A stretch of DNA of 64,000 nucleotides from Bryobacter sp. (GTDB taxonomy: Bacteria; Acidobacteriota; Terriglobia; Bryobacterales; Bryobacteraceae): contig JALHNH010000001.1 of the NCBI GenBank assembly GCA_022843625.1, positions 310,001 through 374,000 of the forward strand. Direction: 5' to 3'. The notes under the pieces are model-generated. The model made no database searches. It saw only the letters and a program-made list of their open reading frames with translations, and was not told where the DNA came from. Within the stretch, counting starts at the first letter, position 1. Each line of letters opens with the position of its first letter. Below, piece after piece: positions 1 through 8,640 of this stretch. The position numbers and the translations under genes are program-made.

Positions 1-761
1 GTGGAAGTTTGAACCGACCGGAGGAGCCGGGATACGCTGGCTACTTGGTCTTCATAGGCTTTTGAGGTGCGGGTTTCTGCGGTTCTGGGCCAGGGTAAAT
101 CAATCGGTACGATGTGGGAGATACGCCCGGGATGTGGAGCGAGGATGACTATGCGTGTCGATAGGAATACGGCTTCGGCTACGGAGTGGGTTACGAAGAG
201 AACTGTCCATAGTTGTTCGATGTAGAGGCGGAGGAGTTCTTCGTTGAGTCGGTCGCGGCTCATCTCGTCGAGGGCGGCGAAGGGTTCGTCGAGCAAGAGG
301 ATCCTGGGACGACTGACGAGTGCTCGGGCGATGGAGACTCGCATTTTCATGCCGCCGGAGAGTTGTCTTGGGTATCGCTGCGCGACGTGAATGAGTCCCA
401 CTAGCTCGAGCATTTTGGAAACTGTTTTTTGTCTTGCTGCAAGGGGGACGTGCTCGAGTTCAAGACCGAGGCCGACGTTTTCTTCGACCGTTCGCCAAGG
501 CAGAAGTGTGGCGTCCTGAAAGATGAAGCTGATGAGATCTCGCGCATCCATTGGGGTGATGCCGTTGACGGTGACGGTGCCGGAACTGGGAGCGGTGAGG
601 CCTGAGACAATGCGGAGCAAGGTGGACTTTCCGCAACCGGAGGGGCCAAGAAGGGATACGAATTCACCTTTGTCTACGTTAAGAGTTATGTCCTGGAGGG
701 CAAGTGCGCCAGTGCGAAACTGCTTCACAACCGCGTCGATTGTGATTTCTGGATTCACCAT
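1..761 (-). CDS. ABC transporter ATP-binding protein, nitrate/sulfonate/taurine (SsuB/TauB) type, partial at left edge
   Basis: I translated this directly from the minus strand; it has no stop before the window edge, giving at least 253 residues. It is the cytoplasmic ATPase of an ABC importer. Visible motifs are Walker A GPSGCGKST (about residues 39-47), a Q-loop FQDATLLPW (81-89) typical of the SsuB/TauB/NrtD group, signature LSGGM (134-138), Walker B ILLLDEP (154-160) and H-loop His192. The ATG at 761 overlaps the last 7 bases of the upstream CocE-type gene, so it is the fifth gene of the leftward operon. The matching substrate-binding lipoprotein is at 6293-7231 on the opposite strand. 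No permease gene is in the window, so I infer it lies beyond the left edge. Family assignment is solid; the substrate is unknown. Confidence 0.93.
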   Translation of the reverse strand, partial: MVNPEITIDAVVKQFRTGALALQDITLNVDKGEFVSLLGPSGCGKSTLLRIVSGLTAPSSGTVTVNGITPMDARDLISFIFQDATLLPWRTVEENVGLGLELEHVPLAARQKTVSKMLELVGLIHVAQRYPRQLSGGMKMRVSIARALVSRPRILLLDEPFAALDEMSRDRLNEELLRLYIEQLWTVLFVTHSVAEAVFLSTRIVILAPHPGRISHIVPIDLPWPRTAETRTSKAYEDQVASVSRLLRSVQTS

Positions 762-2389
762 GGATTTGCGCCTTCGATTGGCAGGTGGATCGCAGAGGGA
801 TGTTCCGGGGAGTGGGCAATTTGCTGGGTAGAGCGTTGCCAATTCCAATTGTCGGCTTGCGCGGGCGGGACGCTGCTCGAGGGGTTGCGATCGTAGAGCG
901 GGAAAGCGGAAGAGGCGATTTCGAGACGAAGAGATTCACCTGGAGACAGGACGATTGAGGTTGGTTCGAGGGTGAATTGCCAGGAGTGGATTGTGTCCGG
1001 TTGGTAAGTAGTTTTGGAGAAGAGCCAGGACGCACGGGCGATGCCAATGCAAATGAACTCAGCTTTGCCAGAGGGGGTGATGCGAAGGAGCCTGGCTGTG
1101 AGGTCGGCATTGGGAGCGGAGGTGGCGGCGTATAGAGTGACGGTGGGTTGACCGAAGAGGTGGGCTCGAGTCTTTAGAGCGGGTGTTGTGTAGACAAGCA
1201 GGTTGTTGCCGTGTTCGGATGCGGGCTGGTCCAATACAGGAACTTCCGGGTCGTAGACGAAGACGTCTCGGGGCTCTTCGAATGTTGGGGGATTCGGAGT
1301 AATGCTGCCCACGCCATTGCCAGAGCTATGAAGATACAAGGTTAATGGTTTTGCCGTTGGCCATTCATCCGCTGCGTGCCAGTTGTTTTCGCCCAGCGCG
1401 AAGTGTCTGATTCGTGGTTCATCTTTGAAGTCTTCCGTGCTTTTAAGCCAGTGATTGAACCAGCGGAGTAAGTGAAGGTCTGTATCGAATCCGCCAGCAG
1501 GAATCCAGGGAATGTGCACCCAAGGGCCTGCTAGCAGGTATTGGTTGTCGCGTGCGAATGTTGTGGCGGCGTTATTGCGTAGGGCAAGATAGCCGGAGAT
1601 GGAGCCTTCAAGGTATGTGTCGTACCAACCTGAAATGTGAAGTGCAGGAATCTCAATCTGCTGGACGTCGGTGCTGATTTCATTCCAGTAGGGATCGTTG
1701 GGGTTTGGGTGGCCGAACCAGTCACGGACATACGAGGGGAGATCCGGATCTGCGATGGCTGGGTGATCTCCGTAGGGTACGATGTGTGTCTGAGCGCGCA
1801 GGTTCGACCATGCGGATTCCAAGCGATCGCTTGCGTTGCGCAGGCCCAGGCGGCGTGAGTCTTCGCGGAGCATCTGGATGCCCCAACCGAGAGAGGAGGC
1901 GAGTCGGAGAGCTCCCTGGTGGTAGAACCAGCCGTGATAGAGATCGGTGGCAGTCATGTGTGGGGCGATGCAGACGAGGCCTTTGGGCTTCTCCGCTGCA
2001 GCCAGGAGCTGGGTTGCGCCCTGGTAGGAGAAGCCGTACATGCCAATGCTGCCATTGCATGCCGGCTGCTCGAGAAGCCAGGCGATTGTTTCTGCTCCGT
2101 CGCGGGCTTCGTTTCGAAAGGGATAGAAACTGCCTTCGGAACCGCCACGTCCCCGGACATCCTGGATGACTACGTGGTAGCCGTGCCGGGCGAACCATAC
2201 GGGGTGTGCGTAGACGACAGTGGAGGCGATATCGCGGCCGTAGGGCTGCCGCATCAACAGCGTTGGCCAGGGGCCCTGGCCTTCAGGATAGTAGTGGTCT
2301 GAGACAAGCGTAGTTCGATCGGAGAGGGTACAACGCAGACCCCGCTCGAGACTTACTCCGTTGCCGCACTGGATCTTGTCAGGCATCAT
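755..2389 (-). CDS. CocE/NonD family hydrolase (peptidase S15, X-Pro dipeptidyl-peptidase fold)
   Basis: 544 residues, normal for CocE/NonD alpha/beta-hydrolases that cleave esters or amides. The N-terminal catalytic domain shows DVRGRGGSEG (about 77-86) and the nucleophile elbow GFSYQG with Ser121. The C-terminal half looks like the jelly-roll domain of X-Pro dipeptidyl-peptidases and cocaine esterase. No signal peptide is evident, so it is probably cytoplasmic. The start is ATG 2389 or the adjacent ATG 2386; either overlaps the creatininase gene by 8-11 bases, indicating translational coupling. In this operon it could hydrolyse an amide or ester of the imported compound, but no substrate can be read from the sequence. 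Confidence 0.88.
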   Translation of the reverse strand: MMPDKIQCGNGVSLERGLRCTLSDRTTLVSDHYYPEGQGPWPTLLMRQPYGRDIASTVVYAHPVWFARHGYHVVIQDVRGRGGSEGSFYPFRNEARDGAETIAWLLEQPACNGSIGMYGFSYQGATQLLAAAEKPKGLVCIAPHMTATDLYHGWFYHQGALRLASSLGWGIQMLREDSRRLGLRNASDRLESAWSNLRAQTHIVPYGDHPAIADPDLPSYVRDWFGHPNPNDPYWNEISTDVQQIEIPALHISGWYDTYLEGSISGYLALRNNAATTFARDNQYLLAGPWVHIPWIPAGGFDTDLHLLRWFNHWLKSTEDFKDEPRIRHFALGENNWHAADEWPTAKPLTLYLHSSGNGVGSITPNPPTFEEPRDVFVYDPEVPVLDQPASEHGNNLLVYTTPALKTRAHLFGQPTVTLYAATSAPNADLTARLLRITPSGKAEFICIGIARASWLFSKTTYQPDTIHSWQFTLEPTSIVLSPGESLRLEIASSAFPLYDRNPSSSVPPAQADNWNWQRSTQQIAHSPEHPSAIHLPIEGANPW

Positions 2390-3173
2390 GACGAGGAGTG
2401 AAGTGATACATGGCGATGATGATCTCTGCGATGCCGCGGGCGGCTTCGTTCACCCATTTGTCGCCGTTTTCGGCAGTGGCGAGTGCGGGGTCTCCCATGA
2501 CTCCGCTGGGAGCAATGTCGCGGGTCAGCCAGGCGAAGTTGGCGTGAGATCCCTCGGGCTTGAGTAACTCAGGCGTGTCGACTCGGGCTATGTAGTTTGA
2601 GGTGTACTTATCGGTGTGAACAAGGTCTGGCGTGCCGTAGAGGAGGTAAGCTGTTTCGATCTCGCCAGCATGGAAGCCGTATGTCAGTTCCTGGGGGCTG
2701 ACACCGTCGAAACTGGCTCCTGGTGAGCCGAAGAGCGAGAAGGTTCGCAGGCCGAATTCGGCACGAAGGTCGCGAGCCATGACATCGACCAAAGAAGTGT
2801 TGCCACCGTGAGAGTTGAAGAGCGTCAGCTTTTTGAAGCCCCCTGCGGAGATGCTGGCGCCGAGGTCGCGAATGACGGCCATGAATGTGGTGGCGGAAAC
2901 GGACAGCGTTCCGGGATAGCCAATGTGTTCATTACTCTTGCCGTAACAGATTGGGGGCAGTGCGTAGATGGGGAGCTCTGGCGGGATGAGTTCAAGAGCT
3001 TTGCCGAGTAGCAGATTGTTAATGAGGGTGTCTGTGGCGAGGGGCAGGTGATGACCGTGTTGTTCTATGGCAGCGGTGGGGAGAATCAACAAAGTAGATT
3101 CGCGTGGGAGGGCGTCCACCTGGTTCCAGGTGAGGTAGGCGAAGTTGCGGGAATCTGGAATCCAGGTTTTCAC
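2379..3173 (-). CDS. Creatininase family amidohydrolase
   Basis: 264 residues, typical for the creatininase/MftE/formamide-hydrolase family of metal-dependent amidases. Metal-ligand motifs are visible: AIEQHGHHLPLATD (Glu37, His39, Asp48), LFNSHGGN (His122) and HAGEIET (168-174). The start is GTG at 3173, sharing one base with the TAG stop of the FAD oxidoreductase gene, so the two are coupled. The family includes creatininase, 3-dehydro-scyllo-inosose hydrolase and riboflavin-pathway formamide hydrolases, so the substrate cannot be assigned. Next to deaminase, amidase and acetamidase genes it fits opening a cyclic or linear amide. Confidence 0.92.
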   Translation of the reverse strand: MKTWIPDSRNFAYLTWNQVDALPRESTLLILPTAAIEQHGHHLPLATDTLINNLLLGKALELIPPELPIYALPPICYGKSNEHIGYPGTLSVSATTFMAVIRDLGASISAGGFKKLTLFNSHGGNTSLVDVMARDLRAEFGLRTFSLFGSPGASFDGVSPQELTYGFHAGEIETAYLLYGTPDLVHTDKYTSNYIARVDTPELLKPEGSHANFAWLTRDIAPSGVMGDPALATAENGDKWVNEAARGIAEIIIAMYHFTPRHDA

Positions 3174-4531
3174 TATGCTTGTGGCTCCGGGTGAAAGCTG
3201 ATCATCTTGCCCGGGTTGAGAAGGCCCAGGGGATCGTATTTGTGTTTGGCCTTGAGCTGGATGTTATCGGCACGGAAACGGCCAGCGTCTTCGAGGTAGT
3301 TTACATGAGGATTGGCGATGAATACGCCGATCTCACGGCAGTAGGTGATTAATTCATTCATGTGTTCTTCGCCGTTGTAGTAGACCAAGGGGATGGCACC
3401 CGGGATGGTGAGGCCATCGGCGTTGCGCATGAATTCGATGTGGAAGAGGATTTTGTCGCCGAAGCGGGCCCGAAGGAGTCGGAACTGATTCATGCAATCT
3501 GTCGGGGAGAAGCCTGCCTGGATGTAGGTCCACTGCGGGTCTGCTTTGATGGCCCAAAGGGTGGTGTGATTCCAGGTGTAATCGCTGAGGAGGGGTTGGG
3601 TGCGCGGGCCGGTGTAAGGACCGGAAAAGGTAACTTCGCCTCCAGCTGCCTTTGCCGATTCCGTGAGGCGTTGCAGTTGGGATGACTCGATCATGATCAG
3701 TGCGAGCGATTTGTCCTTGGCGACGATCTGCTTCACCGGAGTGAAGAAGGTGGGGATGGGCCACTCAAACACTGTTACGAGACGCTTTGACCAATCGGCG
3801 GATTCTGCGATTTGCTGCGAGAAAAGGAAGGCATGATCAAAGGTATCGAAGGCGGCAGTGAACTGGCTCCATTGCTTTGCGGGAGTTAGTGCGAACCAGA
3901 TGCGTGTGATGATTCCGTTGGTGCCCCAGGCGTGGAGGATCTCGTGCACGGCAGGGCCTTCATGGAGGACCACGCGGGGTTCGGCTTCGAGGGTTACTAC
4001 TTCGAAGGCGCGAACGGTATCGAAATCGCGCAAAGTGCCATGAGTGACTGAACCGATGCCGCCGGAGCCGCCGCCGAGAAAGCCGCCGACGCTGGCCTTG
4101 GCCAGAGTGGATGGGTACATTCGGAGTTCCCAGCCTTGTTGGACGGCTTCTGTTTCGAGGGCGGCAAGGCGGAGGCCTGGCTGGCAGATGGCAACACCGT
4201 CAGGGGTGATGGATTCGAGTTTGTCCATCAACGAAAGATCCAGAATGATTCCGCCCTGGAGGGGGATGCATTGGCCATAGTTGCCAGTGCCTGCGCCCCG
4301 GAGGGTGATGGGTATTTTGTTTAGAATTGCGAAGCGGGCGACGGCGAGTACTTCGTCTACATTAACGGGCTGCACAACGATATCGCCAACTTTGGATTCC
4401 AGTTGCTTCTTGAGGATCGGCGAGTACCAGAAAAAGTCTTTTGAGAGCTTCTGAACTACTGCGGGCGCGGTAAGTACGCGGGCTGCGTCGGCTATGAGGT
4501 TAGTCAGTCCAAGGATCAAAGATTCAGTCAT
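3173..4531 (-). CDS. FAD-binding oxidoreductase (PCMH-type FAD domain, GlcD-like)
   Basis: 452 residues. The N-terminal half has the p-cresol-methylhydroxylase-type FAD domain: ITLRGAGTGNYGQ (about residues 77-89), GGIILDLS, and the glycine-rich GGFLGGGSGGIGSVTHG. The C-terminus ends in LGLLNPGKM, typical of the FAD-oxidase C-terminal domain of D-lactate/glycolate oxidases. It likely oxidises a hydroxy acid or an imino/amino carbon of a pathway intermediate. One base separates the deaminase stop (4533) from this ATG (4531), so it is the second gene of the leftward operon. The electron acceptor is unknown and no Fe-S partner is nearby. Confidence 0.88.
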   Translation of the reverse strand: MTESLILGLTNLIADAARVLTAPAVVQKLSKDFFWYSPILKKQLESKVGDIVVQPVNVDEVLAVARFAILNKIPITLRGAGTGNYGQCIPLQGGIILDLSLMDKLESITPDGVAICQPGLRLAALETEAVQQGWELRMYPSTLAKASVGGFLGGGSGGIGSVTHGTLRDFDTVRAFEVVTLEAEPRVVLHEGPAVHEILHAWGTNGIITRIWFALTPAKQWSQFTAAFDTFDHAFLFSQQIAESADWSKRLVTVFEWPIPTFFTPVKQIVAKDKSLALIMIESSQLQRLTESAKAAGGEVTFSGPYTGPRTQPLLSDYTWNHTTLWAIKADPQWTYIQAGFSPTDCMNQFRLLRARFGDKILFHIEFMRNADGLTIPGAIPLVYYNGEEHMNELITYCREIGVFIANPHVNYLEDAGRFRADNIQLKAKHKYDPLGLLNPGKMISFHPEPQA

Positions 4532-4532
4532 G

Positions 4533-5069
4533 CTACTTCAGTTTTCTCTTAGCTCTGGGCCCAAATGCGCGAAGCATTGTGGGGTCAGTGAAAAGAGTGT
4601 AACACTCAGCCCGGAGGACGGGCCCTTCGACTTTGCAGCGCATATCACTGCGGGTGACGATCTCTGTTGCCGGGATATAAATCTGCTGGCAATGCTTGTC
4701 TGCGTCCTCGATTGTGGCACCGTAAACAACGCGATCGAGGCCAGCCCAGAGGGCGGTGCTCATACACATGGGACATGGCTCGCAGGTGGTGTAAAGGGTG
4801 TAGCCCTTTAGCGAGAGCTTCTTCAGTTTCTTTGTAGCGAGACGGATAGCCCGGACTTCAGCGTGGGAGGAGGGGTCGAATTCTTTGGATACTGCGTTGA
4901 GTGCCTGCAGGAGCATGGTGCCGTCGGTGGTGTTGTAAATGGATGCACCGAAGGGTACGGGCGCTTTGGTCTTGAGAGAGCGTGCGGTGAAGGCCACGAG
5001 AGAGGCCATGCGTTCTTCGTCGATTGCTTTCCGCTGTTTTGGATTTACGGCCATATTGGAAAGTAGCAT
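4533..5069 (-). CDS. Nucleoside deaminase-like protein (cytidine/guanine deaminase fold)
   Basis: 178 residues of the zinc-dependent CDA superfamily. Ligands and catalytic residues are visible: HAE (His69, Glu71) and CEPCPMC (Cys99, Cys102 as zinc ligands). Length and the PCPMCMSALW-like run fit the guanine deaminase/TadA-like group acting on free bases or related amidine compounds. It is the first gene of the leftward operon, starting at ATG 5069, only 33 bases from the divergent amidase ATG. In this context it would remove ammonia from an amino-substituted heterocycle or urea derivative; that substrate class is inference. Confidence 0.9.
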   Translation of the reverse strand: MLLSNMAVNPKQRKAIDEERMASLVAFTARSLKTKAPVPFGASIYNTTDGTMLLQALNAVSKEFDPSSHAEVRAIRLATKKLKKLSLKGYTLYTTCEPCPMCMSTALWAGLDRVVYGATIEDADKHCQQIYIPATEIVTRSDMRCKVEGPVLRAECYTLFTDPTMLRAFGPRAKRKLK

Positions 5070-5102
5070 GCAAGTTGGGGACTATACTGATTGGATTCAT
5101 CT
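5070..5102. promoter_or_regulatory. Putative divergent promoter with overlapping, nearly symmetric -10 boxes
   Basis: The 33 bases between the two divergent operons contain ACTATACT (5081-5088). It reads TATACT (5083-5088) toward the amidase and TATAGT (5086-5081) toward the deaminase. A shared symmetric -10 would couple both operons. No convincing -35 is seen on either side, and neither start has a strong Shine-Dalgarno. The intergene is so short that any operator would have to lie within or beside it. Confidence 0.35.
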
Positions 5103-6296
5103 ATGGATCGCATGACAAATCTGGGGGCCGTTGAAGATGCATTGTCGCGGGCGAATGGGAACACTTACCTATGGACGGATCGAGAATGGACGCTAGGTGA
5201 GGAGGGCACTGCCGGTCCTTTTTCGGGTAAGACTGTATCGGTTAAGGACTGCTTTGACTTGGAAGGCGCGCCTACCAGTTGCGGCACTTCCTTCTATCGT
5301 GACCTGCATGGGGTAGCAGCGAGGGATTCTTGGATTGTAGAGAAACTGAGGAGTTCCGGTGCGGTGATTGTGGGCAAGACGCACCTGCAGCCATTGGCTT
5401 ATGGGATTACTGGTGAGAATCAGGAGTTCGGGGATTGTCTGCAACCTGGGGATGCGGGGGTTTTGACGGGTGGGTCTTCCAGTGGGGCGGCTGCCAGTGT
5501 GTTGGAAGGGTCGGCCTGGGCTGCTATTGGGACGGATACTGGAGGTTCGATCCGTGTACCGGCAGCACTGTGTGGTCTGGCTGGATACAGGGCGTCGCTG
5601 GGGCGTGGAGACTGGCGCGGGGGTGTGCATCTGGCAGAGTCTTTCGATACGTTTGGTTGGTTGTTTCGAGATCTGCGGGATGGCCCTCTGTTGGGATCGA
5701 TCTTCGGACCGACTGATGTGGCTGGCTTGAAGATGCCTACTTCTTTTGCAGTCGTGGAGGATGCGTTCTTGCATGATTGTGAGCCCGAGATCGTTGAGCG
5801 ACTCAGACATTGCCAATCTGCTTTGCAAGGTTTGGGGTTATGTTGCAGAACTGTGGCTGTGGACTGGTGGAGCGAATCTCGCGAGGTTTTTGCAGGAATT
5901 CAAGCGTCTGAAGCGGCAGCGATCCATCGGGGGCATTATCTGCATTTTGAAGCTGCGATCCGGCAGCGTCTGGAGTGGGGTGCTGCCTTGTCTGTGGCGG
6001 AAGTTGATGCGCTTCGACGCAGGCATGTGGCGTTTCGCGAGAGGATGGACGGTCTGCTTACTGCGCATGAGTTGTTGTTGTTGCCTTCCGTTCCTGTCCG
6101 TCGACTTGAGGCTGGAGCGGATCATAGCCAGATGCGGCCGCGCTTGTTGCGGTACACAACTCCGGTGAGTTTGGCAGGGATGCCAGCAGTTACAATTCCG
6201 GATTTGGGCATGCAGTTGGTTGCGGCGCGGGAGGACGATGCCCGTTTGCTCGCTTTGGCTGCTGGGATACAGATGGAGAAAGGAGTCCAAGGATGA
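5103..6296 (+). CDS. Amidase signature family enzyme, AtzE/HpxY-like
   Basis: About 397 residues from ATG 5103. A TTG at 5091 in frame is possible, but it lies only two bases after the -10-like TATACT; ATG 5112 is another option. Amidase-signature elements are visible: SVKD with catalytic Lys48, GGSSSG (123-128), and GTDTGGSIRVPAALCG with Ser149. It is short for the family (usually 450-500), as in AtzE/HpxY-type or malonamidase-like amidases. Its stop overlaps the next start by 4 bases (ATGA). An AtzH/HpxZ-like gene in the same operon supports an AtzE/HpxY-like role on carboxybiuret, oxalurate or a similar ureide. No AtzG/HpxX small subunit was found nearby. Confidence 0.88.
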   Translation: MDRMTNLGAVEDALSRANGNTYLWTDREWTLGEEGTAGPFSGKTVSVKDCFDLEGAPTSCGTSFYRDLHGVAARDSWIVEKLRSSGAVIVGKTHLQPLAYGITGENQEFGDCLQPGDAGVLTGGSSSGAAASVLEGSAWAAIGTDTGGSIRVPAALCGLAGYRASLGRGDWRGGVHLAESFDTFGWLFRDLRDGPLLGSIFGPTDVAGLKMPTSFAVVEDAFLHDCEPEIVERLRHCQSALQGLGLCCRTVAVDWWSESREVFAGIQASEAAAIHRGHYLHFEAAIRQRLEWGAALSVAEVDALRRRHVAFRERMDGLLTAHELLLLPSVPVRRLEAGADHSQMRPRLLRYTTPVSLAGMPAVTIPDLGMQLVAAREDDARLLALAAGIQMEKGVQG

Positions 6297-7231
6297 AGCT
6301 GATTGTGTTTAGTGTTTTGCTGCTTGTGGGTTGTGGTGGAAGTACTGCGCCCAAGAGTGCTAACGGATTGATTCCGATCCGGCTGCAGGCGGACTGGTTT
6401 CCGCAGCCGGAGCAGGGAGGCTTTTATACAGCTTTAGCAAAGGGCTATTATCAGGCGGCGGGCCTGGATGTGACGATCTTCCCGCTGGGGCAATACTCGA
6501 GTGCATTGAAGGTGGTTGCCAGTGGAGGGGCCGAGTTTGGGCTTGCCTCAAGCGACCAGATTCTGGAGGCCGTTTCGAATGGATTGCCGGTGGTGGCGGT
6601 GGGTGCAACGATGCAGCACGACCCGCAAGCCATCATGCTGCATAAGGATTCTCCGGTAAAGGATTTTGCAGGGTTGGAGGGCAAGTCGATTGCCGCTCAA
6701 CCAGGATCGACCTGGTTCAAGTACATTGTCAGCAAATACAAGTTGAAGGATGTGCGCGAGACACCGGCAACGCACTCGATTGCGAATTTCCTTGCTGATC
6801 CGAATTACATCCAGCAGATCTTTATTACGAGTGAACCATTCTTTGTGAAGAACGCCGGGGTTGAGTATCGAACTATGTTGATCAGCGATTCGGGCTACGA
6901 TCCGTATCGAGTTTTCTTTGTCCATAAGGAGTACATGGAGAAGCAGCCCGAGGCAACTGCGAAGTTTGTGCGGGCTTCGATTCAGGGCTGGCAGGAATAT
7001 CTAAAGGATCCGGCTCCTGCCAATGCGCTGATCACGAAACTCAATCCCGCACAGAACGCGGCGCAGATTCAGTTTACGTTGCAGGCGCTTAAGGATGGCG
7101 CCTTCCTTGAGGGCGCAGGCAGGATGACGGCGGAACGATGGACGGCTCTCAACGAACAACTGCTGAGTTTGGGTGTGGTGAGAAAACGGATTGATCCAGC
7201 TACTGCCCATACGACCAAGTTTCTTCCTTAG
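6293..7231 (+). CDS. ABC transporter substrate-binding lipoprotein, NMT1/SsuA-like
   Basis: 312 residues. The N-terminus MKLIVFSVLLLVGC is a lipoprotein signal with lipobox LVGC (Cys14), so it is a periplasmic, membrane-anchored binding protein. The body is NMT1/THI5/SsuA-like: VRLQADWFPQPEQGGFY-type opening ('RLQADWFPQPEQGG'), 'AKGYYQAAGLDVTIFPLG', 'GAEFGLASSDQ' and 'LEGKSIAAQPGS'. This family captures aminopyrimidines, sulfonates, riboflavin or hydroxymethylpyrimidine derivatives. It overlaps the amidase gene by 4 bases and pairs with the ATPase at 1-761 on the other strand. A nitrogen heterocycle or ureide is the likely ligand class, by context only. Confidence 0.9.
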   Translation: MKLIVFSVLLLVGCGGSTAPKSANGLIPIRLQADWFPQPEQGGFYTALAKGYYQAAGLDVTIFPLGQYSSALKVVASGGAEFGLASSDQILEAVSNGLPVVAVGATMQHDPQAIMLHKDSPVKDFAGLEGKSIAAQPGSTWFKYIVSKYKLKDVRETPATHSIANFLADPNYIQQIFITSEPFFVKNAGVEYRTMLISDSGYDPYRVFFVHKEYMEKQPEATAKFVRASIQGWQEYLKDPAPANALITKLNPAQNAAQIQFTLQALKDGAFLEGAGRMTAERWTALNEQLLSLGVVRKRIDPATAHTTKFLP

Positions 7232-7254
7232 AGCTTGTGCTACATTCATCTGAA

Positions 7255-7701
7255 ATGACAAGGGAAGAACGTCTTGCGGAATTGGGTTTAGAGCTGCCGG
7301 AATTGCCGGGGCCGGGCGGTAATTATCTATCGTCCAAGCTGGTGGGGAACATGGTCTATCTGGCGGGTGTGGTGTCGATCGGCATTACCGGAACGGTGGG
7401 ACAAGATCGAAGCGTGGCTGATGGTTATGCTGCAGCCAAGGCTTGTGCGCTGACACAACTTGCGGTGCTGAAGCGGGAGTTGGGGTCGCTTGACGCCATT
7501 GAAGAAATTGTTTCGCTCAATGGTTATGTCAATTGTGTTGCCGGGTTTGATCAATCTCCAGCAGTGATCAACGGGGCTTCCGATTTACTGGTAGAAGTTT
7601 TTGGTGAGGCAGGCAAGCATGTGCGGGCTGCTGTTGGAGTTTGCGGTTTGCCGCGGAATGCAATTGTGGAAGTGCAGATGATGGTCAGGACAAAGTCATG
7701 A
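7255..7701 (+). CDS. RidA family (YjgF/UK114) deaminase-like protein
   Basis: About 148 residues from ATG 7255; an in-frame GTG at 7237 would add six residues. It shows the RidA fold signature: PGGNYLSSKLVGNMVYLAGVV near the N-terminus and VCGLPRNAIVEVQMM at the end, corresponding to the conserved 'V..LP..a.VEiem' segment. RidA proteins hydrolyse reactive enamines/imines to ketones and ammonia, and subgroup members accompany pyrimidine and amide catabolic genes (for example RutC). The end overlaps the next start (ATGA, 7698-7701). A role in clearing an imine or aminoacrylate-type intermediate fits the operon. Confidence 0.9.
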   Translation: MTREERLAELGLELPELPGPGGNYLSSKLVGNMVYLAGVVSIGITGTVGQDRSVADGYAAAKACALTQLAVLKRELGSLDAIEEIVSLNGYVNCVAGFDQSPAVINGASDLLVEVFGEAGKHVRAAVGVCGLPRNAIVEVQMMVRTKS

Positions 7702-8624
7702 GTCAATTCAAGTTGAGTGCAGAGCCGGCACATTCGGTTTGGGATCGAAGTCTGGAGCCGCGCTTGCGGATTTCTCCTGGTGACGAAGTTCGAATCGAGT
7801 GCAAGGATGCCAGTGGGGGGCAAGTATACCCGGGGATGACGGTTGAGGAGTTTCAAAAGATTGACCGGAATCGGATTCATTCGCTGACAGGTCCCATCTG
7901 GATTGAAGGCGCGGAAGCTGGGGATGTTTTGCAGGTGGATGTGCTCGACATTGAGCATCATGGCTGGGGCTGGTCGAGTGTGATTCCGGGCCTGGGCTTT
8001 CTTAGGGAGCGGTTCTCGACGCCTTACTTTTTCAACTGGAAGCTGGAGGGTGGTGAGACTCGATCGCTTGCGCCAGTGGTTCTGCCGTTGCGGCCCTTTC
8101 TGGGGGTGATGGGTGTTGCTCGCGCTGATGATGGGCAGTTTCGGACGAGGCCTCCCGGGAGCTTTGGCGGAAATCTGGATGTGCGTGAGCTGTGCGCGGG
8201 ATCTACGCTGTACTTGCCGGTTTACAACAAGGGTGCGCTGTTCAGCTGCGGCGATGGCCATGCGGCGCAAGGTGATGGAGAGGTTTGCATCAATGGGATT
8301 GAATGTCCGCTGGATGCTACGCTGCGGTTTCAATTGCACAAGCAGCGGCCCCTGGCCGGGCCTATGGTAGAGGCTCGCGAAGAAGTTGTTTCCGATTCGT
8401 GGGTGGTGGTGGAATGCGGTGATGATCTGGTGGCTGCGGCACGGAATGCAACTCACAGAATGGTGGACTTGCTGGTGAGCCGTTGGGGTATGGAAGAAGT
8501 GCAGGCTTATGTGCTTTGTAGTGTGGCGCTGAAGTTGCGGCTGAGCCAGGTAGTGAATGAACCTGTTTACACCGTGAGTGGGGCTATCAGCAAGCAGATC
8601 CTGCCGAAGATCGAATTGTTTTGA
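7698..8624 (+). CDS. Acetamidase/formamidase family protein
   Basis: 308 residues from the ATG at 7698, which overlaps the RidA stop by 4 bases; the longer reading from 7641 only adds shadow sequence inside ridA. Family features: an N-terminal 'ISPGDEVRIEC' segment, 'AEAGDVLQVDVLDIE', the loop 'RPFLGVMGVA', the 'PPGSFGGNLDVREL' block, 'LYLPVYNKGALFSCGDGHAAQGDGEV' with its Asp/His metal-site residues, and a C-terminal helix 'VQAYVLCSVALKLRLSQVV'. These enzymes hydrolyse formamide, acetamide or related short amides to ammonia. Here it could release the last ammonia from a pathway fragment. Confidence 0.92.
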   Translation: MSQFKLSAEPAHSVWDRSLEPRLRISPGDEVRIECKDASGGQVYPGMTVEEFQKIDRNRIHSLTGPIWIEGAEAGDVLQVDVLDIEHHGWGWSSVIPGLGFLRERFSTPYFFNWKLEGGETRSLAPVVLPLRPFLGVMGVARADDGQFRTRPPGSFGGNLDVRELCAGSTLYLPVYNKGALFSCGDGHAAQGDGEVCINGIECPLDATLRFQLHKQRPLAGPMVEAREEVVSDSWVVVECGDDLVAAARNATHRMVDLLVSRWGMEEVQAYVLCSVALKLRLSQVVNEPVYTVSGAISKQILPKIELF

Positions 8625-8640
8625 GGAGTTTGTTTTCAGT

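Noticed and set aside
1705..2169. 154-residue + strand ORF (and the 158-residue minus ORF at 1722-2198)
   Set aside because: Both are other frames of the CocE-type gene, whose catalytic motifs fix the true frame.
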